A stretch of DNA of 64,000 nucleotides from Parvibaculum sp. (GCF_030694575.1 NZ_JAUYUS010000100.1:1-64000); one strand, 5' to 3'; positions 1 to 8,285 are shown, counted from the first letter of the stretch. Notes: generated by a model not told the origin, from the sequence alone. A program made the numbers and translations.

Positions 1-76
1 CGTCCGCTGACCGCTGTCTTGCTGCCGCCGCATTGCCCGGCCATGATCCCCCGTCACATGCTGCCCGGAGATCGTC

Positions 77-949
77 ATGGCGCTTCCCTACCGTGAGCTT
101 TTTTACACCAGCCAGGATGGCCTCAGGCTTTTCGCCCGCGACTACGGAGAGCGCACCTCACCCGGCACGCCAATCATCTGCCTCCCCGGTCTGACCCGTA
201 ATTCGAAGGACTTCGAATCGCTGGCCGTTCATCTCTCCGCTGCACACCGCGTCATCTGTCCCGATCTTCGCGGCCGGGGCCGTTCCGGTTATTGCGAGAA
301 CTGGTCCGACTATACGCCCGCTCACGAGATGATGGACACACTCGACCTTATGGGTGCGGCCGGCGTGGCGCAGGCAATTTTCATTGGTACCTCGCGTGGA
401 GGGCTCATCGTCATGGCGCTCGCGGCCTTCCGGCCGAACGTCATCAAGGCCGCAATCCTGAACGATGTCGGGCCGGAACTCGATCCGAGAGGCATCCAGC
501 GCATCGCGGGCTATGTGGGCGTCATGGAAACGCCGGCCACATGGGACGAAGCAGCGGTAAAGCTTCGCATGATGAACGAACGCGAATTCCCCAACCTCTC
601 CAGCGAAGACTGGCGTGCTTTCTCGCGCCGCACGTTTGCCGAAGAGAACGGCGCACCGAAACTGGACTACGATCCGAAAATCGGAACGGCCATGCGCAAG
701 GGCATGGAAGCGGCAAAAGGTGAAATCCCCACCTTGTGGCCTCAGTTCAAGGCGCTCGCCCACATGCCGGTGCTGGTCGTGCGCGGCGAGTATTCTGATC
801 TTCTGACGGCGGAGATCGTGGCGCGCATGGCGGAGGAGCATCCTGCCATGAAAACAGTTGTCGCGAAGGATCGCGGCCACGCCCCGTTCCTCGACGAGCC
901 CGAAGTTCTCGCCGCCATCGACGACTTCCTCGCGACCGGCATCGCTTAG
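77..949 (+). CDS. alpha/beta-fold hydrolase
   Basis: This 290-residue protein has the alpha/beta hydrolase fold. An oxyanion-type segment CLPGLTRNSKDF lies near residue 35, followed by DLRGRGRSGY. The nucleophile elbow GTSRGG near residue 104 places the catalytic Ser. A late Asp (GEYSDLL) and the His of DRGHAPFLDEP complete a plausible triad. No signal peptide is visible, so it is probably cytosolic. The start is an ATG with GGAG about 9 bases upstream. The substrate cannot be read from sequence; such enzymes are esterases, lactonases or C-C hydrolases. It converges on the Na/Pi transporter gene with only 2 bases between them. Confidence 0.85.
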   Translation: MALPYRELFYTSQDGLRLFARDYGERTSPGTPIICLPGLTRNSKDFESLAVHLSAAHRVICPDLRGRGRSGYCENWSDYTPAHEMMDTLDLMGAAGVAQAIFIGTSRGGLIVMALAAFRPNVIKAAILNDVGPELDPRGIQRIAGYVGVMETPATWDEAAVKLRMMNEREFPNLSSEDWRAFSRRTFAEENGAPKLDYDPKIGTAMRKGMEAAKGEIPTLWPQFKALAHMPVLVVRGEYSDLLTAEIVARMAEEHPAMKTVVAKDRGHAPFLDEPEVLAAIDDFLATGIA

Positions 950-951
950 GT

Positions 952-2616
952 TTACTCGTTCGATTTCACTTCTTCTGCAGCCTCTTCTTGTGCCTGCCCG
1001 GCCGGCGCCGCGACAATGTCCTGCGCCGCCTGCAGCCGCAGGGCGCCCCTGACCGCATGGTGAGCAACACGACGAATGAGGTCCGCCTCGCGCATCGCAT
1101 CGTCGAGATAAGCGAGATGAACGAAATCGCCGCGCGATGCGGCCGACAACACGATCTGTTTCATCTCCTGATATTGCCCCTCGAACTGGTTCCCCGCCGC
1201 CGCCAACCATTCCACATCGGTGTGTTCGGCGTGAATCTGCGGATTGGCCAGAAACGCCGCCACATCACCCCGGAATTGCACCATGGCATGACGCGCACCG
1301 TCGGGCATTCGCCCTTCCGCCGCTGCATAGACCATCAGCGACTGCAACTCGTGAACCACGCCATTGTAGTGCTGCAGGGCGCGCAGGCTGTGCGCGAGAG
1401 AATCGGGCAAGCCGGCGGGCAGGCGCGCCTCGGACATGGTCGCCGCATATTCCCGTATCGTTTCCGCCAGCCGCGACGCGACAGCGAACCGGCGCCGCAC
1501 ATATACGGCTTGCGCTGCAGGGTTTCGCAGATAATTTGCTCCCGCCTCCGTCACGATCGCGCCAAGACGCTGCAGCTCCAGCAACAGACTTGGCACCGCC
1601 AGCGATGGCATATTGCGCAGCGTCCGATCCAGATGTCGCGGCCGCGCCTCATTTTCTTCTTCCGACACGAAGAATGTTTCAAGCCTCGCGATCAGACGGT
1701 CCGTCAGGCCCCAAAACAGGATCACCCCGAACACGTTGAAGAGCGTATGGAACAGCGCCAGAGTAGCCGCCGGCTCGAGCTCAAACCCGTTCGCTGAAAT
1801 CCATGCAAAGACGGCAACGAACCCCGGCAGGATGAGAAGCGCGATAACGCCCGTCGCGAGATTGAAAATCAGATGACCCGCCGCCACTCGTTTGGCATTG
1901 GACGTGGCGTTGAGAACGGCGAGCAGCCCGGTCACCGTCGTACCCAGATTGGCGCCTATCACCATGGCCGCGCCGGTCTCGATACCGATCAGCCCACCCG
2001 ACACCGCCGACAGCGCAACGACGATGGACGCGCTGGACGACTGCGCCAGCGCCGTGATGGAAAATCCCGCCAATACAAAAAGGAAATCCTGGAAGAAGCC
2101 ACCGGCCAGCGCATCGACCGGGAGTCCTGCCGCAATACCCCCGAACGTATCTTTCAGCACCGCCACGCCGAGAAAGAACAGCCCGAAACCTGTCACCGCC
2201 TCGCCCAGCGCACCGCGCGCCGTACCGGGCGCAGTCAGCCGCACGATCATCCCCGCGCCGATCATCGGCAGGGCCAGGAATTCGATATTCACATTGAAGC
2301 CGATGGTGGCAACGATCCACCCGGTCATCGTGGTCCCGACATTGCTGCCGAAGATCACCCACACCGCCTGCCGGAGCGTTAGCACACCGGCATTGACGAA
2401 GCCGATAGCCGCCACCGTCACCGCACTCGATGATTGTACCAGTGCGGTAAGGGCGAAGCCGGAGGCGAGCCCCCGAAGCCGCGTATTGGTCCAGCGTTCG
2501 AGCAGCGTTTTCAGCGAGGGCCCGGCCGCGACTTTCAAGCCTTCCGTCATCAGCCACATGCCGACGAGGAAAAGGCCAAGCCCGCCGACAAGGCCCGTCA
2601 CGCTTTCAATGCTCAT
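952..2616 (-). CDS. Na/Pi cotransporter family protein (NptA/PhoU-like)
   Basis: This 554-residue membrane protein has the two inverted repeats of type II Na/phosphate cotransporters. Each contains the QSSSA signature (LVQSSSAVTV and LAQSSSASIV). About eight hydrophobic segments fill residues 1-310. The C-terminal 220 residues are soluble and helical and resemble the PhoU-type domain fused to bacterial NptA proteins. In the family the role is Na+-driven phosphate uptake or efflux across the inner membrane. It is transcribed in the same direction as the methyltransferase upstream, 67 bases away. Confidence 0.88.
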   Translation of the reverse strand: MSIESVTGLVGGLGLFLVGMWLMTEGLKVAAGPSLKTLLERWTNTRLRGLASGFALTALVQSSSAVTVAAIGFVNAGVLTLRQAVWVIFGSNVGTTMTGWIVATIGFNVNIEFLALPMIGAGMIVRLTAPGTARGALGEAVTGFGLFFLGVAVLKDTFGGIAAGLPVDALAGGFFQDFLFVLAGFSITALAQSSSASIVVALSAVSGGLIGIETGAAMVIGANLGTTVTGLLAVLNATSNAKRVAAGHLIFNLATGVIALLILPGFVAVFAWISANGFELEPAATLALFHTLFNVFGVILFWGLTDRLIARLETFFVSEEENEARPRHLDRTLRNMPSLAVPSLLLELQRLGAIVTEAGANYLRNPAAQAVYVRRRFAVASRLAETIREYAATMSEARLPAGLPDSLAHSLRALQHYNGVVHELQSLMVYAAAEGRMPDGARHAMVQFRGDVAAFLANPQIHAEHTDVEWLAAAGNQFEGQYQEMKQIVLSAASRGDFVHLAYLDDAMREADLIRRVAHHAVRGALRLQAAQDIVAAPAGQAQEEAAEEVKSNE

Positions 2617-2683
2617 ACGACCCCTCTTCTTCCTGCCGCGAGCAATATCGCAAGGTTCGCGCGAAAAGGAAAAGCGATCCTCA

Positions 2684-3394
2684 CTATCCCCTCGATACTT
2701 TCAGCATCCGTTTCGCCCCCATCTGGAATTCAAACGGTACATCCACAAGTTCAGGCCGAGCGCCCTCCTCCGCAAGAGCCTTCATGATGCCGGGCAGATG
2801 GCTCGACGGCCGCCCGTCCAGATTGACGAGTGGAAAGACGCGCACCTCCCCGGCCACGCGCAAAAGCTCGCGCATTGCGGCCAGATGAAATGCAAAGTCG
2901 AGATCGTCGCCATAGAGAAACAGCAGGTGCGACGACAACGCCAGCCGGAAGGCGTTGTCCGGAAACGGCAGCCCCGGTAAGGCGGCCGTTACATATCGGC
3001 CGTCCTTTTTCCCCACCTCGAAATCAGCAAGGAAAAGCTCGAGCGCTTCGCGCCTCAACCGATGCACGGCCTCCTCCGATCCGTAATAGTCCCACCTGAA
3101 GCGATAAGCGGCGCGGTGCATGCCCGTTCGCATGGCAACCGCCGTCTCCTCGAAGCGCGCCCGGATGTCGTCGCCCGAAAACCGGTAGATCGGATCGGTC
3201 GCAACCACCCGAATACCGGCAGCGGCTGCCTCCGCCGCGAAGGACGACGGCCCTCCGCCTGCATCCAGTACCGGCGACAGACCCGCCAGTTCCTTGAGCC
3301 CGAAGAACGCCTCATACTCGCGAAGGCGGCGGCCCCACGGCACGACGCCGCCGAGATCGAACTCCCTTTCCGGGACGGCTTCGAATTTCCTCAT
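2684..3394 (-). CDS. class I SAM-dependent methyltransferase of unknown substrate
   Basis: A Rossmann methyltransferase of 236 residues. Motif I reads VLDAGGGPSSFAAEA near residue 45, an acidic residue ends the second strand (VVATDP), and LPFPDNAFRLALSSHLLF covers motifs II-III. I start it at the ATG at 3394, which has GAGGAAG just upstream; a longer reading frame would run through the hairpin at 3465-3495 and is unlikely. It follows the glycine betaine methyltransferase genes but lacks their substrate-binding features. A short Trp-rich leader ORF and an intrinsic terminator sit 70-180 bases upstream, so expression may be attenuated. Confidence 0.78.
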   Translation of the reverse strand: MRKFEAVPEREFDLGGVVPWGRRLREYEAFFGLKELAGLSPVLDAGGGPSSFAAEAAAAGIRVVATDPIYRFSGDDIRARFEETAVAMRTGMHRAAYRFRWDYYGSEEAVHRLRREALELFLADFEVGKKDGRYVTAALPGLPFPDNAFRLALSSHLLFLYGDDLDFAFHLAAMRELLRVAGEVRVFPLVNLDGRPSSHLPGIMKALAEEGARPELVDVPFEFQMGAKRMLKVSRG

Positions 3395-3464
3395 CTTCCT
3401 CGCGCCTCCACGCGCATGGAAGCCGCCCCGGGGAAGGCGCCTTTCGATGGGAAACCCGCAAACG

Positions 3465-3495
3465 AAAAGGCCGCCTCCATGAGGGGCGGCCTTTT
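3465..3495 (-). terminator. intrinsic terminator / attenuator hairpin
   Basis: The arms AAAAGGCCGCC (3465-3475) and GGCGGCCTTTT (3485-3495) form a perfect 11-bp stem with a 9-base loop. Read on the minus strand, the stem is followed by TTTTCGTTT, giving a good intrinsic terminator between the Trp-rich leader ORF and the methyltransferase. The first arm on the minus strand (3491-3484) can instead pair with GGGTGGCC at 3531-3524, which would stop the terminator forming. Confidence 0.8.
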
Positions 3496-3532
3496 CCGGT
3501 TTGGTCGTCAGACGACGGAACGGGGCCACCCT

Positions 3533-3577
3533 TCAGGTGGTCCACCATGCGCCGTTCGTGACATGCGAAATAGTCAT
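3533..3577 (-). CDS. 14-residue Trp-containing leader peptide
   Basis: A tiny ORF reads MTISHVTNGAWWTT and stops with TGA. It has a ribosome site (GAGGA) about 7 bases before the ATG. The adjacent Trp codons sit in the arm of a small hairpin (CCACC at 3540-3536 with GGTGG at 3530-3526), and the terminator hairpin follows 37 bases after the stop. This matches the layout of a trp attenuator leader (compare the 14-residue TrpL of Sinorhizobium). The downstream gene here is a methyltransferase, not trpE. It is an inference from architecture only. Confidence 0.6.
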   Translation of the reverse strand: MTISHVTNGAWWTT

Positions 3578-3586
3578 CTCGATCCT

Positions 3587-3613
3587 CTTCGCCCGGCACA
3601 GCGCCGGGCGAAG
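3587..3613 (-). other. 11-bp hairpin after the SDMT gene
   Basis: CTTCGCCCGGC (3587-3597) pairs perfectly with GCCGGGCGAAG (3603-3613) across a 5-base loop. It lies between the stop codon of the sarcosine/dimethylglycine methyltransferase and the Trp leader ORF. No T-run follows on either strand, so it may be an mRNA 3' stabiliser or a weak terminator. Confidence 0.5.
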
Positions 3614-3617
3614 GAAA

Positions 3618-3644
3618 CTTATGCCCGCCGCGTCACTTTGCCAA
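3618..3644 (-). promoter_or_regulatory. possible promoter for the Trp leader
   Basis: Reading the minus strand, TTGGCA (3644-3639) and CATAAG (3623-3618) are 15 bases apart and overlap the end of the SDMT gene. This could start the leader transcript. The -10 match is weak and the spacing is short, so read-through from the betaine genes is an equal alternative. Confidence 0.25.
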
Positions 3645-4472
3645 GCGGTAATGCATGACGCCCCAGGCGAGATAGCCCTTATCCGCGCCGTCCACCCAGT
3701 GACCCAGGCCCTTGATCATATTGTCGAGATAATCCGTGCTCGCGCCTTTGGACAGGCGCTCGTATTTTGCCTTCAACTCCTCACCCACGCGCCAGTAGTG
3801 GCGGCGCAGCTGGTGCGTCAGCACCTTCACCTCGACCTTCTCGAAGCCCCGCTTGCCGAGCTCCGCATCGTAGAAGCCGAAACTGCCGAGCGTTTCGAGA
3901 TGAATGCGGTCCAGAATGGGCTGCAACACGCCTTCCGGACAATCGTCCGCCTGCATTGGATCGGTGAAAATGAACTGGCCACCCGGCCTCAGCACCCGCT
4001 TGACCTCGTCGAGCACGCGACGGCGATTGCCGCTATGCAGGATTGCGTCCTGCGACCACACCACATCCATGCTCGCATCTTCAGCCGGAATATTCTCGAA
4101 GTCGCCGTAGACGACATCGACCTTGCCGGCGAGCCCCGCCTTATCGTTCAATTCGCGGTTGAGCCTGTTCTGCGTCTCGCTGATATTCAGGCAGGTGACG
4201 TGGCAGCCGCGCGTTCGCGCGAGATGCCGTGCCGCACCCCCGTAGCCCGCGCCAATATCCAGCACCTTCGTCGTCTGGTCTACGCCTCGCAGCATCGATG
4301 CCAGCGTCTCGTCATTCCGATGGCTCGCCGTAACGATCGGTTCGCTGTCGTCCTTGTACATCCCGATATGGATGTCCTCGCCTCCCCATATCGTGAAGTA
4401 GAAAGAATCCGCGTCGGGGCTATCGTAATAGGCTTCGGCCTGGGCGACTGCTTTCGACTTACCGGTCGTCAT
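3633..4472 (-). CDS. sarcosine/dimethylglycine N-methyltransferase (glycine betaine synthesis)
   Basis: This 279-residue class I methyltransferase resembles the SDMT half of the glycine-to-betaine pathway. It begins with the family-type AYYDSPDADSFYFTIWGGED segment. Motif I is VLDIGAGYGGAARHLA, and a VWSQDAILHS post-I region and LRPGGQFIFTDPMQ follow. It adds methyl groups from SAM to sarcosine and dimethylglycine, producing the osmoprotectant betaine. I use the ATG at 4472 (MTTGKSKAV), which overlaps the end of the upstream GSMT gene by 14 bases and suggests translational coupling. The pair forms a complete pathway. Confidence 0.88.
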   Translation of the reverse strand: MTTGKSKAVAQAEAYYDSPDADSFYFTIWGGEDIHIGMYKDDSEPIVTASHRNDETLASMLRGVDQTTKVLDIGAGYGGAARHLARTRGCHVTCLNISETQNRLNRELNDKAGLAGKVDVVYGDFENIPAEDASMDVVWSQDAILHSGNRRRVLDEVKRVLRPGGQFIFTDPMQADDCPEGVLQPILDRIHLETLGSFGFYDAELGKRGFEKVEVKVLTHQLRRHYWRVGEELKAKYERLSKGASTDYLDNMIKGLGHWVDGADKGYLAWGVMHYRLAK

Positions 4473-5268
4473 GATAGGTCTTCTCCGCGACGTGAATGAA
4501 AAAATCGGCGTCGGCTTCCTTGTAGGTTTCCTGGAAGTCGCCATAGGTGGAGACTTTCTGAAAACCTATTTCATGCATGAGACGCCGCATGTAGTCCTTG
4601 CGCAGAGGAAACATGTTGAGGTGATAAACGCTCTGGTCCGGGAACGTGTAACAGAACCGTGCAAGCGTCTCGTCCACATGTTCCGGTTCGGCCGTAACCT
4701 TGTCGCCGCAATAGTAATATTTGTGCTTGGAGCTGAATCCGTGATCCAGGATGGCGTCGTAGTTGCGCTGATCGAGTATGAGGATGCCGTCATGTTTCAG
4801 CGCTGCATAGAATTCAGCGAGCGCACGGCGGCGATCCTTTTCCTCGAACAGATGCGTAAACGAATTGCCCAGACATATGATGGCGTCGAACTTTCCATGC
4901 ACGTCCTTGTTGAGCCAGCGCCAGTCGGCGTGAACGGTCTGCATGACGAAGCCGTGCTCGCGGCCGTTCGCAAAGGCGCGGGACAGCATCTCCGCACTTC
5001 CGTCGACACTCGTCACATCGAAGCCTGCCTTTAGAAGCTGCACGGAATTGAATCCCGTTCCCGTCGCAACATCGAGGATCTTGTGCTTGCCACGCTCCTT
5101 CAGGATGTCGATGAAGAAATGCCCTTCACTTTCCGCACGGCTGTCCCAGTCGATGAGATCGTCCCACTTCTCGACAAACGACTCGACATATTCGTTCTGG
5201 TAATTGTCCGTCTCGCGCCTGGCCAGCGGGTCCTCTCCAAACTCCTGTTCCCTCTTGAGTTGTTTCAT
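4459..5268 (-). CDS. glycine/sarcosine N-methyltransferase
   Basis: This 269-residue SAM methyltransferase matches GSMT of the betaine pathway, which converts glycine to sarcosine and dimethylglycine. Visible motifs are YVESFVEKWDDLIDW near the N terminus, motif I ILDVATGTGFNSVQLLKAG, the acidic loop VTSVDGS and ICLGNSFTHLF. A Tyr-rich segment KHKYYYCGDKV lies in the substrate region. The start is the ATG at 5268, preceded by GGAGGA at good spacing; the longer frame upstream is not needed. It is the first gene of a two- or three-gene methyltransferase operon likely used against osmotic stress. Confidence 0.88.
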   Translation of the reverse strand: MKQLKREQEFGEDPLARRETDNYQNEYVESFVEKWDDLIDWDSRAESEGHFFIDILKERGKHKILDVATGTGFNSVQLLKAGFDVTSVDGSAEMLSRAFANGREHGFVMQTVHADWRWLNKDVHGKFDAIICLGNSFTHLFEEKDRRRALAEFYAALKHDGILILDQRNYDAILDHGFSSKHKYYYCGDKVTAEPEHVDETLARFCYTFPDQSVYHLNMFPLRKDYMRRLMHEIGFQKVSTYGDFQETYKEADADFFIHVAEKTYHDDR

Positions 5269-5611
5269 GACGACATTCCTCCGGAAATGGCGGCGACCGC
5301 GCATGCGTCTCCGCTGCCGCCAAAATGAACAAACGGCTCCGGCCGATCCCGCCGGTAGCCTATGAATTCGGTTTCGAAAGCCCGCAAAGGTCAGCCGTGC
5401 ACACGCACGAAAACGGGCCGTGTCCATAAGCGTCGACAAAAACATACGACAAGGTGACTGAAGTCACAGGACGCGACTGGGAACGGCACTGCATTCTCGA
5501 TGCAGCACGGATTATGCCCGCTCAGCGACTGCACGCTAACAAACCACACTGCCGGGATCAACCGCGTGAGGAAAAAAGTTCCAGAAAACGCTGTCGCATA
5601 TGAGTTTTTTG
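5269..5611. other. intergenic region upstream of the betaine genes
   Basis: No convincing gene is visible in these 343 bases. They should hold the promoter of the methyltransferase operon. On the minus strand a TTGTCG hexamer (5452-5447) lies beside the dyad GTGACTtcAGTCAC. The remaining sequence near 5600 has a T-run at the 3' end of the MscS gene. Confidence 0.5.
5454..5467. promoter_or_regulatory. palindromic operator candidate
   Basis: GTGACT (5454-5459) and AGTCAC (5462-5467) are a perfect 6-bp inverted repeat with a 2-base spacer. It sits about 190 bases upstream of the GSMT start and next to a possible -35 element. It could bind a dimeric regulator of the osmoprotectant genes; no regulator is encoded beside it. 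Confidence 0.35.
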
Positions 5612-6736
5612 TCAGGCGTCGTCGATAATGGCGCCGCCGGTTGATTTATCGCGGCGCCCGCCATCATCGTCCAGCGCCAGACTGCGTATCTGCGGCAGCG
5701 AGTCGGGATGATGTTCCCGAAGATAAGCGATCAGCTTCTCCCGTACATGGCACCTCAGATCCCACGCTTGCGGCGACGTTGCGGCACTGACAAGCGCGCG
5801 TATTTCAATCGTTCGGTTGGTCGCATCCGTTACCTGAAGATTGACCACCTTTCCGTCCCACAGCGGCGACGACTTCGCCACCTCTGTCAGATAGCCGCGT
5901 AATTCGTCCACCGGCAGTTTGTAGTCCGCATGCAGAAAGACCGTGCCGATGATCGAGGCGCTCTCTCGCGTCCAGTTCGTGAACGGGTTCTGGATGAAGT
6001 AGGAAAGCGGCACGATCAGCCGCCGCCAGTCCCAGATGCGGATGACGACATAGGTGCCGGTAATCTCCTCGATCCAGCCCCACTCGCCTTCCACCACCAC
6101 GGCATCGTCGATGCGGATCGGCTGTGTAACGGCAATCTGAATACCGGCAATGAGGTTCTCAAGCACCGGCCGCGCCGCAAATCCGAGCACCAGGCCGGCG
6201 GCCCCTGCGGACGCAAAGATGCTGACACCATATTGCCTCACGGATTCGAACGACATCAGCACCGCACCCAAGGTGAGCATGACGATCAGCGTGTCCGCGG
6301 CGCGCCGCAGGATGCGGATTTGCGTCACATGCTTCCGGGCCATGAGATTGTCGGCCACATCGATCCGGAAACGTGCCAGATAGACGTCGGCGGCAATATG
6401 CGTCGCCATCAGCACGGTCCAGCCGAGGATGACGACAAGACACGCTCCCAGAATGGCGCTCAGCAAGGAAAGGCCGCTGTCGGAGAGCGGCGCTGCCTGA
6501 ACCACGACCGAGCAGACGATGAAGATGACGACCACCCGCGTCAGCAGTCGCGTGCGTCGGAGCAGCGTCTGCACATAGACCGCGCGTCGCGAGAATGTAG
6601 CAAGCAGCACTCTCACTGCAATCGTATGCACGACAACGGCAATGACGATCGCCATGGCCAACAGCAGCGCCGTCGCGCTCCACGCCGGCATCCAGCCGAA
6701 CATCTCGTAAAAAAGGGCAAACTGGCGATCGGACAA
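5612..6736 (-). CDS. mechanosensitive ion channel, MscS family
   Basis: A 374-residue inner-membrane protein with hydrophobic helices around residues 17-45, 65-85, 88-112 and 150-190. The pore helix and beta domain of MscS follow: ASAGAAGLVLGFAARPVLENLIAGIQI uses the Gly/Ala packing typical of TM3, and VEGEWGWIEEITGTYVVIRIWDWRRLIVP is the beta domain. In the family these open on membrane tension and release osmolytes, which suits its place beside betaine synthesis genes. The frame begins with TTG at 6736; an internal ATG at 6703 is the alternative start. Confidence 0.88.
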   Translation of the reverse strand: MSDRQFALFYEMFGWMPAWSATALLLAMAIVIAVVVHTIAVRVLLATFSRRAVYVQTLLRRTRLLTRVVVIFIVCSVVVQAAPLSDSGLSLLSAILGACLVVILGWTVLMATHIAADVYLARFRIDVADNLMARKHVTQIRILRRAADTLIVMLTLGAVLMSFESVRQYGVSIFASAGAAGLVLGFAARPVLENLIAGIQIAVTQPIRIDDAVVVEGEWGWIEEITGTYVVIRIWDWRRLIVPLSYFIQNPFTNWTRESASIIGTVFLHADYKLPVDELRGYLTEVAKSSPLWDGKVVNLQVTDATNRTIEIRALVSAATSPQAWDLRCHVREKLIAYLREHHPDSLPQIRSLALDDDGGRRDKSTGGAIIDDA

Positions 6737-6841
6737 GGCGGCTTCTCGTTGATGACACGAAAGCTGCCGATGGAACTAGATCGCCCGGCTCCGGGAACAA
6801 GCACGATCGGGGAAAAATGCACCGCGGTCGGAGAGCGAAGC

Positions 6842-7471
6842 CTACTCCTGGTCGCCCGGTTCGATGCGAAACGTGGGAATGGACCAGTTGCGTGCGATTG
6901 CCAGCAGGCGGATGATGAGAATGACCGCCATCGAGCACCAGAGGTTGAGCATCGATGGCACCTCCAGATACTGTCCGAGCACATAAAGCGTCGCACCGGT
7001 CAGCGCCGCCAGCGCATAAATTTCCTTCCGCAGGATAATGGGCGAGCGGTTCGCCAGCACATCGCGGATGATGCCGCCGAATATTCCGGTAATCAGACCC
7101 ATCAGGATCGCGACGAAACCCGGTGTCCCGGCATCGAGCGCCTTCTGCGTACCCAGAACCACGAAGACCGCAAGCCCCACCGCGTCGGCAATGGAAATGG
7201 GTCGCCGTACCCTCTGGCTCCAGCGCGCAAGCGGTATGGTGGCAAGCGCCGCCGCCCCCGCCAGCACGATGTACCAGGGCGCGTCGATCCAGAAGACGGG
7301 CACGTCCAGCAGCACATCCCGGAGCGTCCCCCCGCCCACGGCCACGATGACGCCGAGTACGATCGCACCGAACCAGTCCATCTGGCGTTCGCCCGCGACA
7401 AGCGCTCCCGACACCGCGAAAGCCGCGATGCCGATAAGCTGCAGGGACATCAGAAGATCGAGATGGATCAT
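6842..7471 (-). CDS. TRIC-like (UPF0126) cation channel protein
   Basis: A 209-residue membrane protein with about seven hydrophobic segments. It has two internally similar halves, each carrying the family glycine motif: VGGGTLRDVLLD and FGGIIRDVLANR. These mark the trimeric intracellular cation channel family (formerly UPF0126 or YadS), whose bacterial members conduct monovalent cations. I start at the second Met (7471, MIHLDLLMSL), since the preceding ten residues are Arg-rich and not conserved in type. It is on the same strand as the MscS gene, 105 bases apart. Confidence 0.85.
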   Translation of the reverse strand: MIHLDLLMSLQLIGIAAFAVSGALVAGERQMDWFGAIVLGVIVAVGGGTLRDVLLDVPVFWIDAPWYIVLAGAAALATIPLARWSQRVRRPISIADAVGLAVFVVLGTQKALDAGTPGFVAILMGLITGIFGGIIRDVLANRSPIILRKEIYALAALTGATLYVLGQYLEVPSMLNLWCSMAVILIIRLLAIARNWSIPTFRIEPGDQE

Positions 7472-7520
7472 GCCGCCGAACTTAATTGCCCGGCGTCGCA
7501 ATAGCCAGCCGCACCGCCGA

Positions 7521-8285
7521 CTACTCGCCTGCCTGCAGCAGGCGCCCGTTCAGTGGATGCGTCGGACGGTTGTTTGGCCCGATCAGCGCCGCGATATGCG
7601 CTATTGCCTCATCCCCCGCCACCGCGTGAGATCGCATGACGATCCAATGCACACCCTCGCTGCAGGGCGGCGTCGTGAGCGACCCCTCGAAAGTCAGATA
7701 ACCGGTATCGTCCGGCAGCATGTCGAAGGGATTGAGCGGTGCATCCAGCGCCACTGTCCCGCCCACCTCCCCGGGCATCGGCAACAGGTCCAGAGGGCCG
7801 GCGCCGCCCGCCCGAACCATTACGGAAACCACGGCCAGCCGCCCCGCCCCATCCCGATGAACGAAATGAATTTCCAGCGGATGATGTGCGCCCTCGAATG
7901 TGTTTTCGCTTGGCGTATGGAAATGAAACTGAACCAGTTCGTAGCTCTCGCCGCCGAACTCGAGCGAATTGCCGGGCGCAACATTCACCTGCACTGTATG
8001 GCCGAGATTGACGACGCTCGCCGGACCCGCCCGGTAGGCAAATGAAACCGGCGGCGCGTCTGAAGAGGCTTCCCCGGAAATATCGATTGGCGACTGCCGT
8101 TGCCCGGTGCCGCATGTCGCGAAAGCGGGATCGATCTCCGCCCAGTGCTCCGGTCCCAGATCGCGGCCATAATCCCACTCGGGATGCCCATCCCTGTGCT
8201 CGTCCCCGGCCGCCAGCGCCAGCATGGAGATGACGCAAGCCACAAACACGCTCGCGAACGTATACCCTCGCCATCTCATGGGCAT
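7521..8285 (-). CDS. periplasmic alpha-type carbonic anhydrase
   Basis: A 254-residue alpha-class carbonic anhydrase. An N-terminal signal peptide (hydrophobic VFVACVISMLALAA) is followed by the mature enzyme beginning near residue 28. The zinc ligands are the two His of QFHFHTPSEN and the His of LEIHFVHRDG. GQRQSPIDI, the Gln/His hydrogen-bond network and LTTPPCSEGVHW are all present. It converts CO2 and bicarbonate in the periplasm. The length is normal for bacterial Cah. A start at the second Met (MRWRG) is equally possible. The Mu-like prophage begins 111 bases beyond its 5' end. Confidence 0.93.
   Translation of the reverse strand: MPMRWRGYTFASVFVACVISMLALAAGDEHRDGHPEWDYGRDLGPEHWAEIDPAFATCGTGQRQSPIDISGEASSDAPPVSFAYRAGPASVVNLGHTVQVNVAPGNSLEFGGESYELVQFHFHTPSENTFEGAHHPLEIHFVHRDGAGRLAVVSVMVRAGGAGPLDLLPMPGEVGGTVALDAPLNPFDMLPDDTGYLTFEGSLTTPPCSEGVHWIVMRSHAVAGDEAIAHIAALIGPNNRPTHPLNGRLLQAGE

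Noticed and set aside
5930-7504. A 524-codon plus-strand ORF across the MscS and TRIC-like genes
   Set aside because: It is antisense to two genes with clear families and has a His/Arg/Asp-rich composition typical of GC-rich shadow frames.
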